The position numbers and the translations under genes are program-made. 18,064 nucleotides of DNA from the NCBI GenBank assembly GCA_022706165.1, contig JAKJDA010000012.1:1-18064 (forward strand), written 5' to 3'. Positions 1 to 6,631 of this stretch are shown piece by piece (position 1 is the first letter of the stretch; the number at the start of each line of letters is the position of its first letter). The notes beneath the pieces are model-generated. The model was not told where the DNA came from. It made no database searches and saw nothing but the letters and a program-made list of their open reading frames with translations. Source of the DNA: Candidatus Hydrogenedentota bacterium (GTDB taxonomy: Bacteria > Hydrogenedentota > Hydrogenedentia > Hydrogenedentales > SLHB01).

Positions 1-1
1 T

Positions 2-331
2 GCGGGGGTATCCCTCGGCGAAATCGGGTTCGTCCTCCTGGGCGCGAACGGGAATCCTGCATGGGATGCGGTCTACGCCAACGTGATGGCGGAACTTGCG
101 AAATCATTACCCGAAAAGACGGTCTGCGGCGTGTACAAACACCGTTGCGGCGAGTTCCACACGGCCCCGGCCTTGGGCCTTGCGTTGGCAGTCGATATCG
201 TCCAGACTGGGACCGTGCCTGAAACCATCGCGTGCGTTGCCCCGCCCCGGCCTGATCGACCCATCGCAACGGTTCTGCTGTATCACGTGACCGCTTCCGG
301 ATACCATAGCGTATGCGTCGTCGCATCATAA
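2..331 (+). CDS. Ketosynthase (beta-ketoacyl synthase-like), C-terminal fragment
   Basis: The window opens inside this gene; the frame is open from base 2 and ends at TAA 329-331, leaving about 109 residues. The fragment contains the segment YKHRCGEFHTAPALGLALA followed by a T-x-P-E turn. This resembles the late thiolase-fold region of FabF-like condensing enzymes, where a Lys and a Gly-Glu/His-rich loop lie near the active site. The end (LLYHVTASGYHSV) fits the closing beta strands of the fold. From memory of the family, this Lys-x2-Cys-Gly-Glu variant resembles the ketosynthase-like proteins of aryl polyene and flexirubin clusters rather than housekeeping FabF. The next gene starts inside its last codons (19-nt overlap), so they are co-transcribed. 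The N-terminal catalytic Cys lies outside the window, so activity cannot be judged. Family assignment is fairly good; the cluster type is inference. Confidence 0.6.
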   Translation, partial: AGVSLGEIGFVLLGANGNPAWDAVYANVMAELAKSLPEKTVCGVYKHRCGEFHTAPALGLALAVDIVQTGTVPETIACVAPPRPDRPIATVLLYHVTASGYHSVCVVAS

Positions 332-1104
332 CCCCATTCATGGCCGTAACGGTCATCGCCATCGCCGCAACGGCGGTTTCCCTCGCGTATTCACGCGCGT
401 GGGGGTATTGGATAGCCTCCGGGTTTCTCATCGCGACCGGCCTGGGCGTGGCGTTCATCCGCATGCGCTACTTTTGCGACGCGACATGCCGAGGTCCGGC
501 GGATCGGAAATGCGTCGCGTTGACCTTCGACGACGGCCCCGACCCGAATGTAACGCCCCACGTGCTTGACACGCTTCGGGCGGAGGGGATTCACGCGACG
601 TTCTTCTGTATCGGCGAACGCGTTCGCGCCTGCCCGGACCTGGCGCGACGGATAGTCCAGGAGGGCCACCTCATCGGAAACCATACCGACCGACATGCGT
701 GGTGGACCAACTTTCTGTTCGGGGGCGGCTTATGTCAGGCAATCGCCCGTGCGCAAGAAACCATCCGCGACGCAACGGGCCAGACGCCGCGTTATTTCCG
801 CCCCCCCATGGGCCTGACGAACCCGCACCTCAATGCGCCGTTGCGCAAGAACGGCCTCGTCTTAATCGGGTGGGACGTCCGCACCTTCGACCGCCGGACA
901 CGTCAACCGGAAGCGACCATCCGGCGAGCTTGCGCCAAGATACGCAACGGGAGCATCCTCTTGCTCCACGACGGCGACGTTGTCCCCAAAACAGCCGTCC
1001 ATATTGTGAAAGGCATCATCGACGAACTGCGCGTGCGTGGATTCGACATTGTCCGGCTGGACGCGTTGATCGATTCGCCCGCGACAAACAGAGACTTCAC
1101 ATGA
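313..1104 (+). CDS. Membrane-anchored NodB-family polysaccharide deacetylase
   Basis: A 263-residue protein. Two hydrophobic stretches at residues about 8-26 and 32-50 form an N-terminal membrane anchor or hairpin, followed by a complete NodB carbohydrate esterase 4 domain. Visible motifs: TFDDGPD at 71-77 (general base Asp and metal Asp), HTDRH at 124-128 (metal His pair), RPPMG at 163-167, GWDVRTFD at 186-193 and LLLHD at 216-220. All five signature motifs are present, so metal-dependent deacetylation of an N-acetyl or O-acetyl group is expected. The catalytic domain probably faces the periplasm. It overlaps the ketosynthase gene by 19 nt and the LolA-like gene by 4 nt (ATGA), so it belongs to that operon. 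Polysaccharide deacetylase homologues are known in flexirubin/aryl polyene-type clusters. The substrate here is unknown and may be a lipid-linked acyl or acetyl group rather than chitin or peptidoglycan. Confidence 0.88.
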   Translation: MRRRIITPFMAVTVIAIAATAVSLAYSRAWGYWIASGFLIATGLGVAFIRMRYFCDATCRGPADRKCVALTFDDGPDPNVTPHVLDTLRAEGIHATFFCIGERVRACPDLARRIVQEGHLIGNHTDRHAWWTNFLFGGGLCQAIARAQETIRDATGQTPRYFRPPMGLTNPHLNAPLRKNGLVLIGWDVRTFDRRTRQPEATIRRACAKIRNGSILLLHDGDVVPKTAVHIVKGIIDELRVRGFDIVRLDALIDSPATNRDFT

Positions 1105-1820
1105 ACGCAATGCCTGCATACACCCGCTCCATGATTGTGCACGCCGCCTTGCTCGCCTGCGCGTGGGCCGGCACATCCTGGGCGGATACCGGCGCTGCGA
1201 CTTCCTCGACAGGGCAGGATGTCTCTTCGCCGTCCGCGTTGGAACGTATCCGGCAGGAATTCAGCGCGATTGAGACGGTCGAGGCGGATTTCGTGCAGAC
1301 TCGGCGCACGTCATTGCTCCAGAACGACATACAAGCCCAAGGGAAACTCTATTTTCGTGCGCCGGACAGCCTGCGCCTCGAAATCGCCGCGCCTATTCAT
1401 TCCGTGACCATCGTGCGCGGGAGAATGATCGCGCGATTCGAGAGGGAAAACGGCCTCTGGAAAAAACAGGTGACCGGGCGAATGGATTCGGCCAAGACCA
1501 TCGCGCGCCAAATGACGGCATGGCTGCAGGGGCGTTTTTTCGGCGAGGACGACGATCGTTACGAAATCACAACCATGGACCAGAAGACGCCGTTGATTTC
1601 GCTTATCCCGCGCAATAAACATTTGCGCGAACGTCTTGCAGGGATCGACCTGCAATTTGCGACCCCCCCCCTCCGCCTCGAATGCCTGACCCTCCGCGAA
1701 ACTCACGGAGACGAAACGGTCTTGCGCTTCTCGAACGAGGTTCGAAATGCGCCGCTTTCGGACGACCTATTCGACCTCTCCGGGAAGTCTTTTCCCAGAA
1801 CAGATGCCGATCAGGAATGA
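1101..1820 (+). CDS. LolA-like outer-membrane lipid/lipoprotein carrier
   Basis: The protein is 239 residues long. The start is the ATG of the ATGA overlap with the deacetylase stop, and the frame runs to TGA 1818-1820. Residues 1-28 form a Sec signal peptide (hydrophobic core MIVHAALLACAWAG, cleavage probably near S-W-A|D). The mature part carries LolA (COG2834-type) features: a helix ending in FVQTRR at 64-69, a strand-turn G-K-L-Y-F-R-A-P-D-S-L-R at 81-92, and the late NAPLSDDLFDL segment at 206-216. Classical LolA ferries lipoproteins across the periplasm. LolA paralogues inside aryl polyene clusters are thought to carry the pigment lipid to the outer membrane, and the operon context favours that role here. 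A run of nine C bases at 1663-1671 lies inside the gene without breaking the frame. Confidence 0.8.
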   Translation: MNAMPAYTRSMIVHAALLACAWAGTSWADTGAATSSTGQDVSSPSALERIRQEFSAIETVEADFVQTRRTSLLQNDIQAQGKLYFRAPDSLRLEIAAPIHSVTIVRGRMIARFERENGLWKKQVTGRMDSAKTIARQMTAWLQGRFFGEDDDRYEITTMDQKTPLISLIPRNKHLRERLAGIDLQFATPPLRLECLTLRETHGDETVLRFSNEVRNAPLSDDLFDLSGKSFPRTDADQE

Positions 1821-1829
1821 ACGATCGCT

Positions 1830-3218
1830 TTAGTCGAGGTAGCCGATCGCCTTGAGCTGGCCGCGCTCCTCGCAAGAAAGATCGCCTTTGAGCGGCGTAG
1901 GGGACACGCGAGGCATGCGGTTCTCCCAATCGGTTAGAAACGCCTTCAGACGCGCAACCACGTCGGGCTGCGCATCCAATTCACTCGTTCGCTTGCCGTC
2001 CTCTGCAATCCCGAAACGTTGAAGCTCTTGGGGGGGCATCCCGTTGCGTCGATCGCGATTTTCAATGTATTTCCACTCCGGAACGTAGACGGCCACCTTG
2101 TCGTATGCGCGGTACTGGGTCTCCGCCACGAAAGCCTCGGGCAACCCACAATCGCTTTCCTCCCCTTCCAGCAACGGCCTGAGCGAACGCCCATCCAACC
2201 CCGCAGGAACCGGCAACCCCAGATAATCCAACACGGTCGGCATAAGGTCCAGCAAACGCACGGGACGATCGACGCTTCGAGGAGCCAACACCCCATTGGA
2301 ACGATAAAAAATGAGGGGAACCATGAGATGCGACTCGTACAAATACCTTCCATGTGCGGTCGACAGCGGAACGTGGGGATGACTCTTAAGACCTTGCCCG
2401 TGGTCGCTTGTAATGACGAACAACGTGTCTTCCCACCCTGGCAAGGCGATCACCCGCTGAACAAAGACGCCGATATCCGCAGATACCTGCCGAACCGCCG
2501 CCAGGTACCCTCGATTGACGCGGCCTTTGAACCGCGCCGCGTATTCGGGCCGTGTCAGCGATTTGGAGCCGCGCCATGCCTCGTGCACTTCCATGACATG
2601 GGTCAGAACAAAGCAGGGACGCCCCGGATACGCTTGAACGTCGGCGATCACCTTATCAAAAAGGTTCGACGCGAACGGCAATTGTTCCCTGCGCCAGTCG
2701 CCGACCGTCTTGCCGTCAACGGTTTGGACGCCCATCCACGGCAACACAACGTTGCTGTCGGCATATCGGTCAAATCCCTGGCCCATGTTGAAGACGGAGT
2801 TGGTGATTGGGTTCGCCGTGGCGCCAACAGTGGCATATCCGCTGGCTCGAAGCAATTCGGCCAATGTGTCAAAGCGATCATCCAGTATTTCATTCCGCTC
2901 TTCGTACAACCCCAGCGACCGCGGCTGGCGGGCGGTCAACATGGCCCCCATGGAGGGCCGGGTCCAACTGCACGACGCCAGCGCGCGGGAAAAACGCACG
3001 CCTTGAGCCGCCAACGCATCCAGTTCGGGCGAAGTGTTCTCCGTGAAGCCGTAACAACCGAGCCGGTCCGCGCGCAAGGCGTCCACAACGACAAGCACAA
3101 CGTGGGGCCGCGTCCCTGGTTCCGCGGCGAGAGCGTTTGCGGCCATTCCCGCCAACCACAGGCATGCCGCCCCGCCCCTCCACAAGCCCCGGACTCTTTC
3201 CGCCACAATTCTTCCCAT
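1830..3218 (-). CDS. Sulfatase-superfamily hydrolase/transferase with Thr at the nucleophile position
   Basis: The chosen start at 3218 gives 462 residues with a clear signal peptide (hydrophobic stretch about 15-32, A-L-A-A cleavage). It has a good Shine-Dalgarno sequence (AGGGAGAA at 3228-3221). An upstream in-frame ATG at 3266 would overlap the regulator gene and lacks an equally good site. The alkaline phosphatase/sulfatase fold is shown by VVVDALRADRLGCYG near residues 44-57 (metal Asp 46), P-S-M-G-A-M-L-T-A at about 88-96, and SDHG at 271-274 (metal Asp-His). The tail KAIGYLD is typical of sulfatases in PVC-type bacteria. The formylglycine motif C-x-P-x-R is replaced by T-R-P-S-M (Thr 86). 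This is not a standard Cys-type sulfatase; a Thr-nucleophile phosphodiesterase or phosphoryl transferase is as likely. It lies 25 nt after iclR on the same strand, so an operon is likely. The substrate is unknown. Confidence 0.82.
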   Translation of the reverse strand: MGRIVAERVRGLWRGGAACLWLAGMAANALAAEPGTRPHVVLVVVDALRADRLGCYGFTENTSPELDALAAQGVRFSRALASCSWTRPSMGAMLTARQPRSLGLYEERNEILDDRFDTLAELLRASGYATVGATANPITNSVFNMGQGFDRYADSNVVLPWMGVQTVDGKTVGDWRREQLPFASNLFDKVIADVQAYPGRPCFVLTHVMEVHEAWRGSKSLTRPEYAARFKGRVNRGYLAAVRQVSADIGVFVQRVIALPGWEDTLFVITSDHGQGLKSHPHVPLSTAHGRYLYESHLMVPLIFYRSNGVLAPRSVDRPVRLLDLMPTVLDYLGLPVPAGLDGRSLRPLLEGEESDCGLPEAFVAETQYRAYDKVAVYVPEWKYIENRDRRNGMPPQELQRFGIAEDGKRTSELDAQPDVVARLKAFLTDWENRMPRVSPTPLKGDLSCEERGQLKAIGYLD

Positions 3219-3220
3219 GC

Positions 3221-3228
3221 TTCTCCCT
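3221..3228 (-). promoter_or_regulatory. Shine-Dalgarno deciding the sulfatase-like start
   Basis: On the minus strand the bases read AGGGAGAA, two bases before ATG 3218-3216 if the full string is counted and about 5 from its GGGAG core. This favours the internal start at 3218 over the longer open frame from 3266, which would add 16 mostly polar residues before the signal peptide. Confidence 0.55.
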
Positions 3229-3243
3229 GAACGTCCCACCCTT

Positions 3244-4011
3244 CTATCCAAGATATCCCAAGGCATGGGAAAACTCTCTGGCGGAGCCTGTCACCTGTGC
3301 GGTCAATTCAGGCAAATTTTCCTCTTTGAGCCGCGTGTTGGGGCCTGATATTCCGATGGCAGCGGCCACCACGCCCGACGCATCGCGGACGGGAGCGGCG
3401 ATGCATCGAATGCCCTCTTCGCGTTCGTCCCAATCCAGCGCGCAGCCCGCCTGACGGACCTGCTCCAGATGGCGGCGAAGCTCCGCCACCGAACAAAGGG
3501 TGTACGGGGTGCACCGAACCAGCTCCATGCGGGCCAGCATGTTTTCCAACTGATCCTGCTGCTGAAAAGCAAGAAGACATTTCCCAGCGGCAGTGCAATG
3601 CAGCGGATGTCGCTCTCCCAAGCGGCAGTCCACAAAATTGCGGTGCGGCGACGGAAACGCTTCGACCGTCACGGCCTCCATTCCATCCAGCACCGCAACA
3701 TAGGCGCTTTCGCGGGTCGCATCGCGCAGACTGGGTAGAAAACGGGCCGCCTCCATGCGCACGTTTTTTCCCGTAAGCCCATGTGCCGCCACAGCCAGCA
3801 ATTTGCCCGTCAAGCGATAGCGCTCGCTGCGGGTCTCCTGGGCGACATAGCCGATCCGGCACAATGTCCGCAGGGCGCGGTGGACGGTGCTGGGAGGAAG
3901 CTGCGTTTCCTCCGCCAACTGGAGAACCCCTTTGCCGGCCGCATCGTCGCTGATGGCCTCAATAAGAGAGAAGGCTCTCTGAACGGAGTTGACAATGTTT
4001 TCTGTCATCAT
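3244..4011 (-). CDS. IclR-family transcriptional regulator
   Basis: A 255-residue regulator of usual IclR length. Residues about 8-70 form the winged helix-turn-helix (S-V-Q-R-A-F-S-L-I-E, then a recognition region around P-P-S-T-V-H-R-A-L-R-T-L and the wing Y-V-A-Q-E-T-R-S-E-R-Y-R-L-T). The C-terminal GAF-like effector domain shows L-H-C-T-A-A-G-K-C-L-L-A, a D-x-x-E-x-x-x-G-I-R-C-I-A-A-P-V segment and A-A-I-G-I-S-G-P. Two adjacent ATGs (4011 and 4008) can serve; an AGGCGG-type site at 4021-4016 sits 4 or 7 nt away, which slightly favours the second. The sulfatase-like gene follows after 25 nt and is the obvious local target besides iclR itself. A palindrome overlaps the predicted -10 of its own promoter, suggesting autoregulation. 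The effector is unknown; IclR proteins often sense small organic acids or sugars. Confidence 0.92.
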   Translation of the reverse strand: MMTENIVNSVQRAFSLIEAISDDAAGKGVLQLAEETQLPPSTVHRALRTLCRIGYVAQETRSERYRLTGKLLAVAAHGLTGKNVRMEAARFLPSLRDATRESAYVAVLDGMEAVTVEAFPSPHRNFVDCRLGERHPLHCTAAGKCLLAFQQQDQLENMLARMELVRCTPYTLCSVAELRRHLEQVRQAGCALDWDEREEGIRCIAAPVRDASGVVAAAIGISGPNTRLKEENLPELTAQVTGSAREFSHALGYLG

Positions 4012-4041
4012 AATTCCGCCTAGCAGCAGATTGTTTCGCTA

Positions 4042-4056
4042 TGCGACTTTATCGCA
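4042..4056. promoter_or_regulatory. Operator-like 15-bp palindrome upstream of iclR
   Basis: TGCGA-CTTTA-TCGCA is a perfect 5-bp inverted repeat with a 5-bp centre. Its 15-bp length matches many IclR-family operators, and it lies 31-45 bp upstream of the iclR start. Its centre coincides with the predicted -10 hexamer, so a bound regulator would block transcription. The palindrome and spacing are seen in the sequence; the binding protein is inferred. Confidence 0.45.
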
Positions 4057-4075
4057 CGAGGGCCATTTTTGTCAA
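4046..4075 (-). promoter_or_regulatory. Predicted sigma70-type promoter of the iclR-sulfatase operon
   Basis: On the minus strand a perfect TTGACA (-35, 4075-4070) is followed after 18 bp by TAAAGT (-10, 4051-4046, four of six consensus positions). Transcription would begin near 4039, giving a leader of about 28 nt before the iclR ATG. The operator-like palindrome straddles the -10. Confidence 0.5.
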
Positions 4076-4399
4076 CAACAATAAGGGACGAAAAAGCACG
4101 TTTTCTGGTAATAAATATAACAAAAATATAAAATATAAATATATAGCATAGTGCTTTTTTCTGCAAAATTAGGCAATAGATTTCATTTTTGGAATACAAT
4201 TTCGTTATACAGAACACCATATATGGAGGTTTTCTTGCAAAAAAAGACTCGATGCAACAAATTATAGACGTCTATGCTTTATCGAGATTTCAACAATGCC
4301 TAATCATTATCTGAACGAAATATTCTCGCATCGGAACCCCAACACCCTGCAACGAGAAATGCCGGCCCCTACTTGCAACGAGCAGAACGGGCAATTCAA
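4076..4399. other. AT-rich intergenic island
   Basis: Roughly 320 bp between the 3' end of the FG-GAP gene and the iclR promoter hold no convincing gene. Base composition is far from the neighbours: by eye the lines from 4081 to 4320 are about 22-35% G+C against about 60% around them. The interval contains several symmetric elements: a 9-bp inverted repeat AAAAAGCAC/GTGCTTTTT (4091-4099 and 4151-4159), the palindromes CCATATATGG (4217-4226) and ATAGACGTCTAT (4264-4275), and two copies of TGCAACGAG (4348-4356 and 4374-4382). Such content could be a UP-element/regulatory zone, a binding area for nucleoid proteins, or the remnant of acquired DNA. No transposase or integrase reading frame is visible. 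Confidence 0.7.
4323..4358 (-). terminator. Possible weak terminator hairpin after the FG-GAP gene
   Basis: Forty-two bases beyond the FG-GAP gene stop, the minus strand has TTCTCG (4358-4353) pairing with CGAGAA (4328-4323), with extra imperfect pairing inside. It is followed by a T-leaning stretch (TATTTCG) but no true U-run. It would be a weak or factor-dependent terminator at best. Confidence 0.25.
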
Positions 4400-6520
4400 C
4401 TATTCCACAATCGTTACATCGAGTCGATGCGGCTCCTCTATCATCGCTCGATGAAAACAGTAAACGTGGCCATCCTCGGCGCCTACCAGAAGATCAAGAT
4501 GGCCGTCCCTGTCCCAGTCGATTGCCTGAGGAGCCGTATTGTGCCCTTCAAGAATCGGCCCCAGAAGCGCGCCCCGATTTTTAAAGATGAAGTCGCCTAT
4601 ATTTTCGTACCAAACTACGCTTCCCGCTTCCTTGTCTGGATTCAATCCCGAATCGCGGATAAGATCAAGGTCGCCATCTCCGTCCCAGTCGATCAACTGC
4701 GGGTTGGCGCGTCCGCTTTTTCCCAAAAGACGATCGTTGAGGGAAAGAGGCGATCCATCTTCCATCCGAAACGGCCGTATCCCTGGAGCGAACTGATTTC
4801 CCTGGGGCTTGAATGCGGCAAGAAATCCTTCGTGGTCTATGGACAGCAGATCGCACATTCCGTCCTTGTCATAATCCACCAGGAGGGGGCGAGACCTCCA
4901 TTGCACGATCAGTTCCGTAGGGGCGGGCTTCCACCAATTCCAGGCGGGACAAAGCGGATCATCGGTCCATGCTACGGATACGGGGGCCATGGAATATACG
5001 CGTCCGGGCGCCTCGAAGGCGATCAGCGTGACTCTCCCAAAACAATTGCTGAAAACGAGATCTGGCTTCCCATCGCCGTTGACGTCTCCCGTAGAAGGAG
5101 ATGTGTAGCCCCATTTTCGCTCGTTGGGGCCTTGGGGGCTTCCGTTATACCCAGCCTGAATGCGCAGCGGCGCCCCATCGACCTCCAAACGCTGGCCCGC
5201 CTCGAAGGAATTTCCGGTCCATCGGAACCACGTGAGGCAACCGGCTGTGTCGCCCAGAAACAAATCGCGGGTGGATTCGTCGAGCCAGGGAGCGGCCAGA
5301 CCGCCCGCCTTCAGCGCGGCGCCCTCTTCGCGCAGGAAGATTTCCTCCTCGAATTGTGGCGCGCCCTGCACAACCCCCTGGTTGAGGAAGACTCCGATGC
5401 GGCCGTCCTCTTCGCCCACGACGAGGTCTGGCTTGCCGTCGCGGTTCCAGTCGCAAACGACGGGAATCATCATGCATAAGCCGATGCGCATGGGCCCTTT
5501 GGCGGTCATCAGGGGACGCGGCGCGGCAAGTATCGGCGTTCGGCCCACTCCCAAATTCTCGAAATAGAAGAAGTCGTCGCAAGGGCCGCTGCAAATGAGG
5601 TCCATATCGCCGTCGCCGTCCCAATCGGCCGCGCAGGGGAAGGGGTCGCCGTTCATCACGATGGGACGGTCTTCCGCCTCCAGCGCGACGGGAGGCGCAT
5701 AGACGGGGGCTGCATTCGATCCGGTGTTTTTATAAAACCAGACGTAGCCGTTGGCGGTCCCGCCCAGCCACTTTCCGTTGCTATCATACCGAGCGTCGCG
5801 CACGACGCCGCGCACGTCCTTGGCGGCGGCGAGGATATCGACCGCGCCGTCGCCGTCCCAGTCCACGGGCCGAACCGTGAAATTGCGCGGGGCGTCCGCC
5901 GGCACGGTGAACGGCAACGGGGCCGATTGGGCCATGCCGTTTTTCCTCACATCGGCGCACCAGACGGTCCGGCCAATGATGTCCAATTTGCCATCGCCGT
6001 CCAAGTCTCCGAGCGAAGGCCCTTCAATGCCGTCGCCGATCCGGGCTGTCTGACAGAACACGCCGTCCGGTCCTTGGAGGTATACGTATACGCCGCCCTG
6101 ACATCGATCGGTGCAACTGTACAGGAGGTCCCAATCGCCGTCGCCGTCCCAGTCCAGCGGCATTCCCGCTCCCCAAAGCCCCACGCCGAGATCCGCCACG
6201 ACGTCCGCGCGTCCGTAATCCAACATGTCGCCGCCGCCGGCGAAAACAACCGGAATGGGCGCTGGTTCGGGATTTGCCTCGATGCGGTAGCGGTGCGCGG
6301 CGGTGGCGTCGTCGGTCCTGGTGAAAAATACGTATCTTTTACCGCGCCGTTGCTGCGTTTTGCTGGGCGCTTCCTTGCCGGAGTCCGCATCGAACACGCG
6401 CGCGGTTCGCACGGACTCGTCCACTACACATCGTGCGGGCGCGTCATTCCAAGCTTTTGAATAGGCTGGCGCCTCCACCATCATTCCCGCTGCAAAGAGC
6501 GCCACGAGTTCCGCGATCAT
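4400..6520 (-). CDS. Secreted FG-GAP/VCBS repeat protein with nine calcium-loop motifs
   Basis: The start at 6520 gives 706 residues. A strong GGGAGGAG ribosome site (6533-6526) precedes it, and a short, weakly charged signal-like N-terminus (MIAELVALFAAGMMVEAPA) follows. An open extension up to 6646 has no such support. Nine Asp-rich loops of the D-x-D/N-x-D-G-x-x-D type start at about residues 123, 172, 220, 299, 357, 479, 549, 611 and 668 (for example DWDGDGDWDLL). These are the calcium-binding loops of FG-GAP/VCBS blades, so the chain probably forms one or more beta-propellers. No enzymatic motif was recognised. Aromatic and Asn/Gly-rich blade surfaces fit glycan or protein binding outside the cell. 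The gene is divergent from the methyltransferase and is followed by the AT-rich gap. Proteins of this kind are abundant in Planctomycetes-like bacteria and usually uncharacterised. Confidence 0.88.
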   Translation of the reverse strand: MIAELVALFAAGMMVEAPAYSKAWNDAPARCVVDESVRTARVFDADSGKEAPSKTQQRRGKRYVFFTRTDDATAAHRYRIEANPEPAPIPVVFAGGGDMLDYGRADVVADLGVGLWGAGMPLDWDGDGDWDLLYSCTDRCQGGVYVYLQGPDGVFCQTARIGDGIEGPSLGDLDGDGKLDIIGRTVWCADVRKNGMAQSAPLPFTVPADAPRNFTVRPVDWDGDGAVDILAAAKDVRGVVRDARYDSNGKWLGGTANGYVWFYKNTGSNAAPVYAPPVALEAEDRPIVMNGDPFPCAADWDGDGDMDLICSGPCDDFFYFENLGVGRTPILAAPRPLMTAKGPMRIGLCMMIPVVCDWNRDGKPDLVVGEEDGRIGVFLNQGVVQGAPQFEEEIFLREEGAALKAGGLAAPWLDESTRDLFLGDTAGCLTWFRWTGNSFEAGQRLEVDGAPLRIQAGYNGSPQGPNERKWGYTSPSTGDVNGDGKPDLVFSNCFGRVTLIAFEAPGRVYSMAPVSVAWTDDPLCPAWNWWKPAPTELIVQWRSRPLLVDYDKDGMCDLLSIDHEGFLAAFKPQGNQFAPGIRPFRMEDGSPLSLNDRLLGKSGRANPQLIDWDGDGDLDLIRDSGLNPDKEAGSVVWYENIGDFIFKNRGALLGPILEGHNTAPQAIDWDRDGHLDLLVGAEDGHVYCFHRAMIEEPHRLDVTIVE
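4497..6160. repeat. Degenerate DNA repeats encoding the FG-GAP loops
   Basis: The Asp-Trp-Asp-Gly-Asp-Gly codons recur as near-identical short repeats. A 20-bp match starts at 5846 and again at 6137, with a 15-bp version at 5609 and diverged copies near 4500, 4670 and 5995. They are dispersed 50-400 bp apart, reflecting protein repeats rather than a separate element, but could promote recombination or assembly collapse. Confidence 0.6.
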
Positions 6521-6525
6521 GGTTT

Positions 6526-6533
6526 CTCCTCCC
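6526..6533 (-). promoter_or_regulatory. Shine-Dalgarno deciding the FG-GAP protein start
   Basis: GGGAGGAG on the minus strand lies 5 nt (7 from its AGGAG centre) before ATG 6520-6518. It is the strongest ribosome site in this part of the window and rejects the 42-residue upstream extension. Confidence 0.65.
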
Positions 6534-6593
6534 GCTCGTTGTGGGTCGCAAAGACGGTAGTGTCGCACAAGTGGATGGCGTTGTTCGACCCTC

Positions 6594-6622
6594 TTGCCTG
6601 GAGCGCGAAACGCGGCGATAAT
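6594..6622 (+). promoter_or_regulatory. Predicted promoter of the methyltransferase gene
   Basis: TTGCCT (6594-6599) and GATAAT (6617-6622) are separated by 17 bp, matching four and five of six sigma70 consensus positions. The start point would be near 6629, only about 3 nt before the preferred ATG at 6632, implying a nearly leaderless mRNA. Confidence 0.4.
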
Positions 6623-6631
6623 GCCCCTGAT

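Noticed and set aside
2734..2760. CAACGTTG core inside the sulfatase-like gene as a second operator
   Set aside because: Only the 8-bp core matches; the flanks are not symmetric and it lies mid-gene.
2019..3230. Long plus-strand open frame (403 codons)
   Set aside because: It is antisense to the sulfatase-like gene, with no family motifs and no ribosome site; the minus frame has catalytic motifs and a signal peptide.
4373..5479. Plus-strand open frame of 368 codons
   Set aside because: Antisense shadow of the FG-GAP gene; its openness follows from the Asp/Gly-rich repeats on the other strand.
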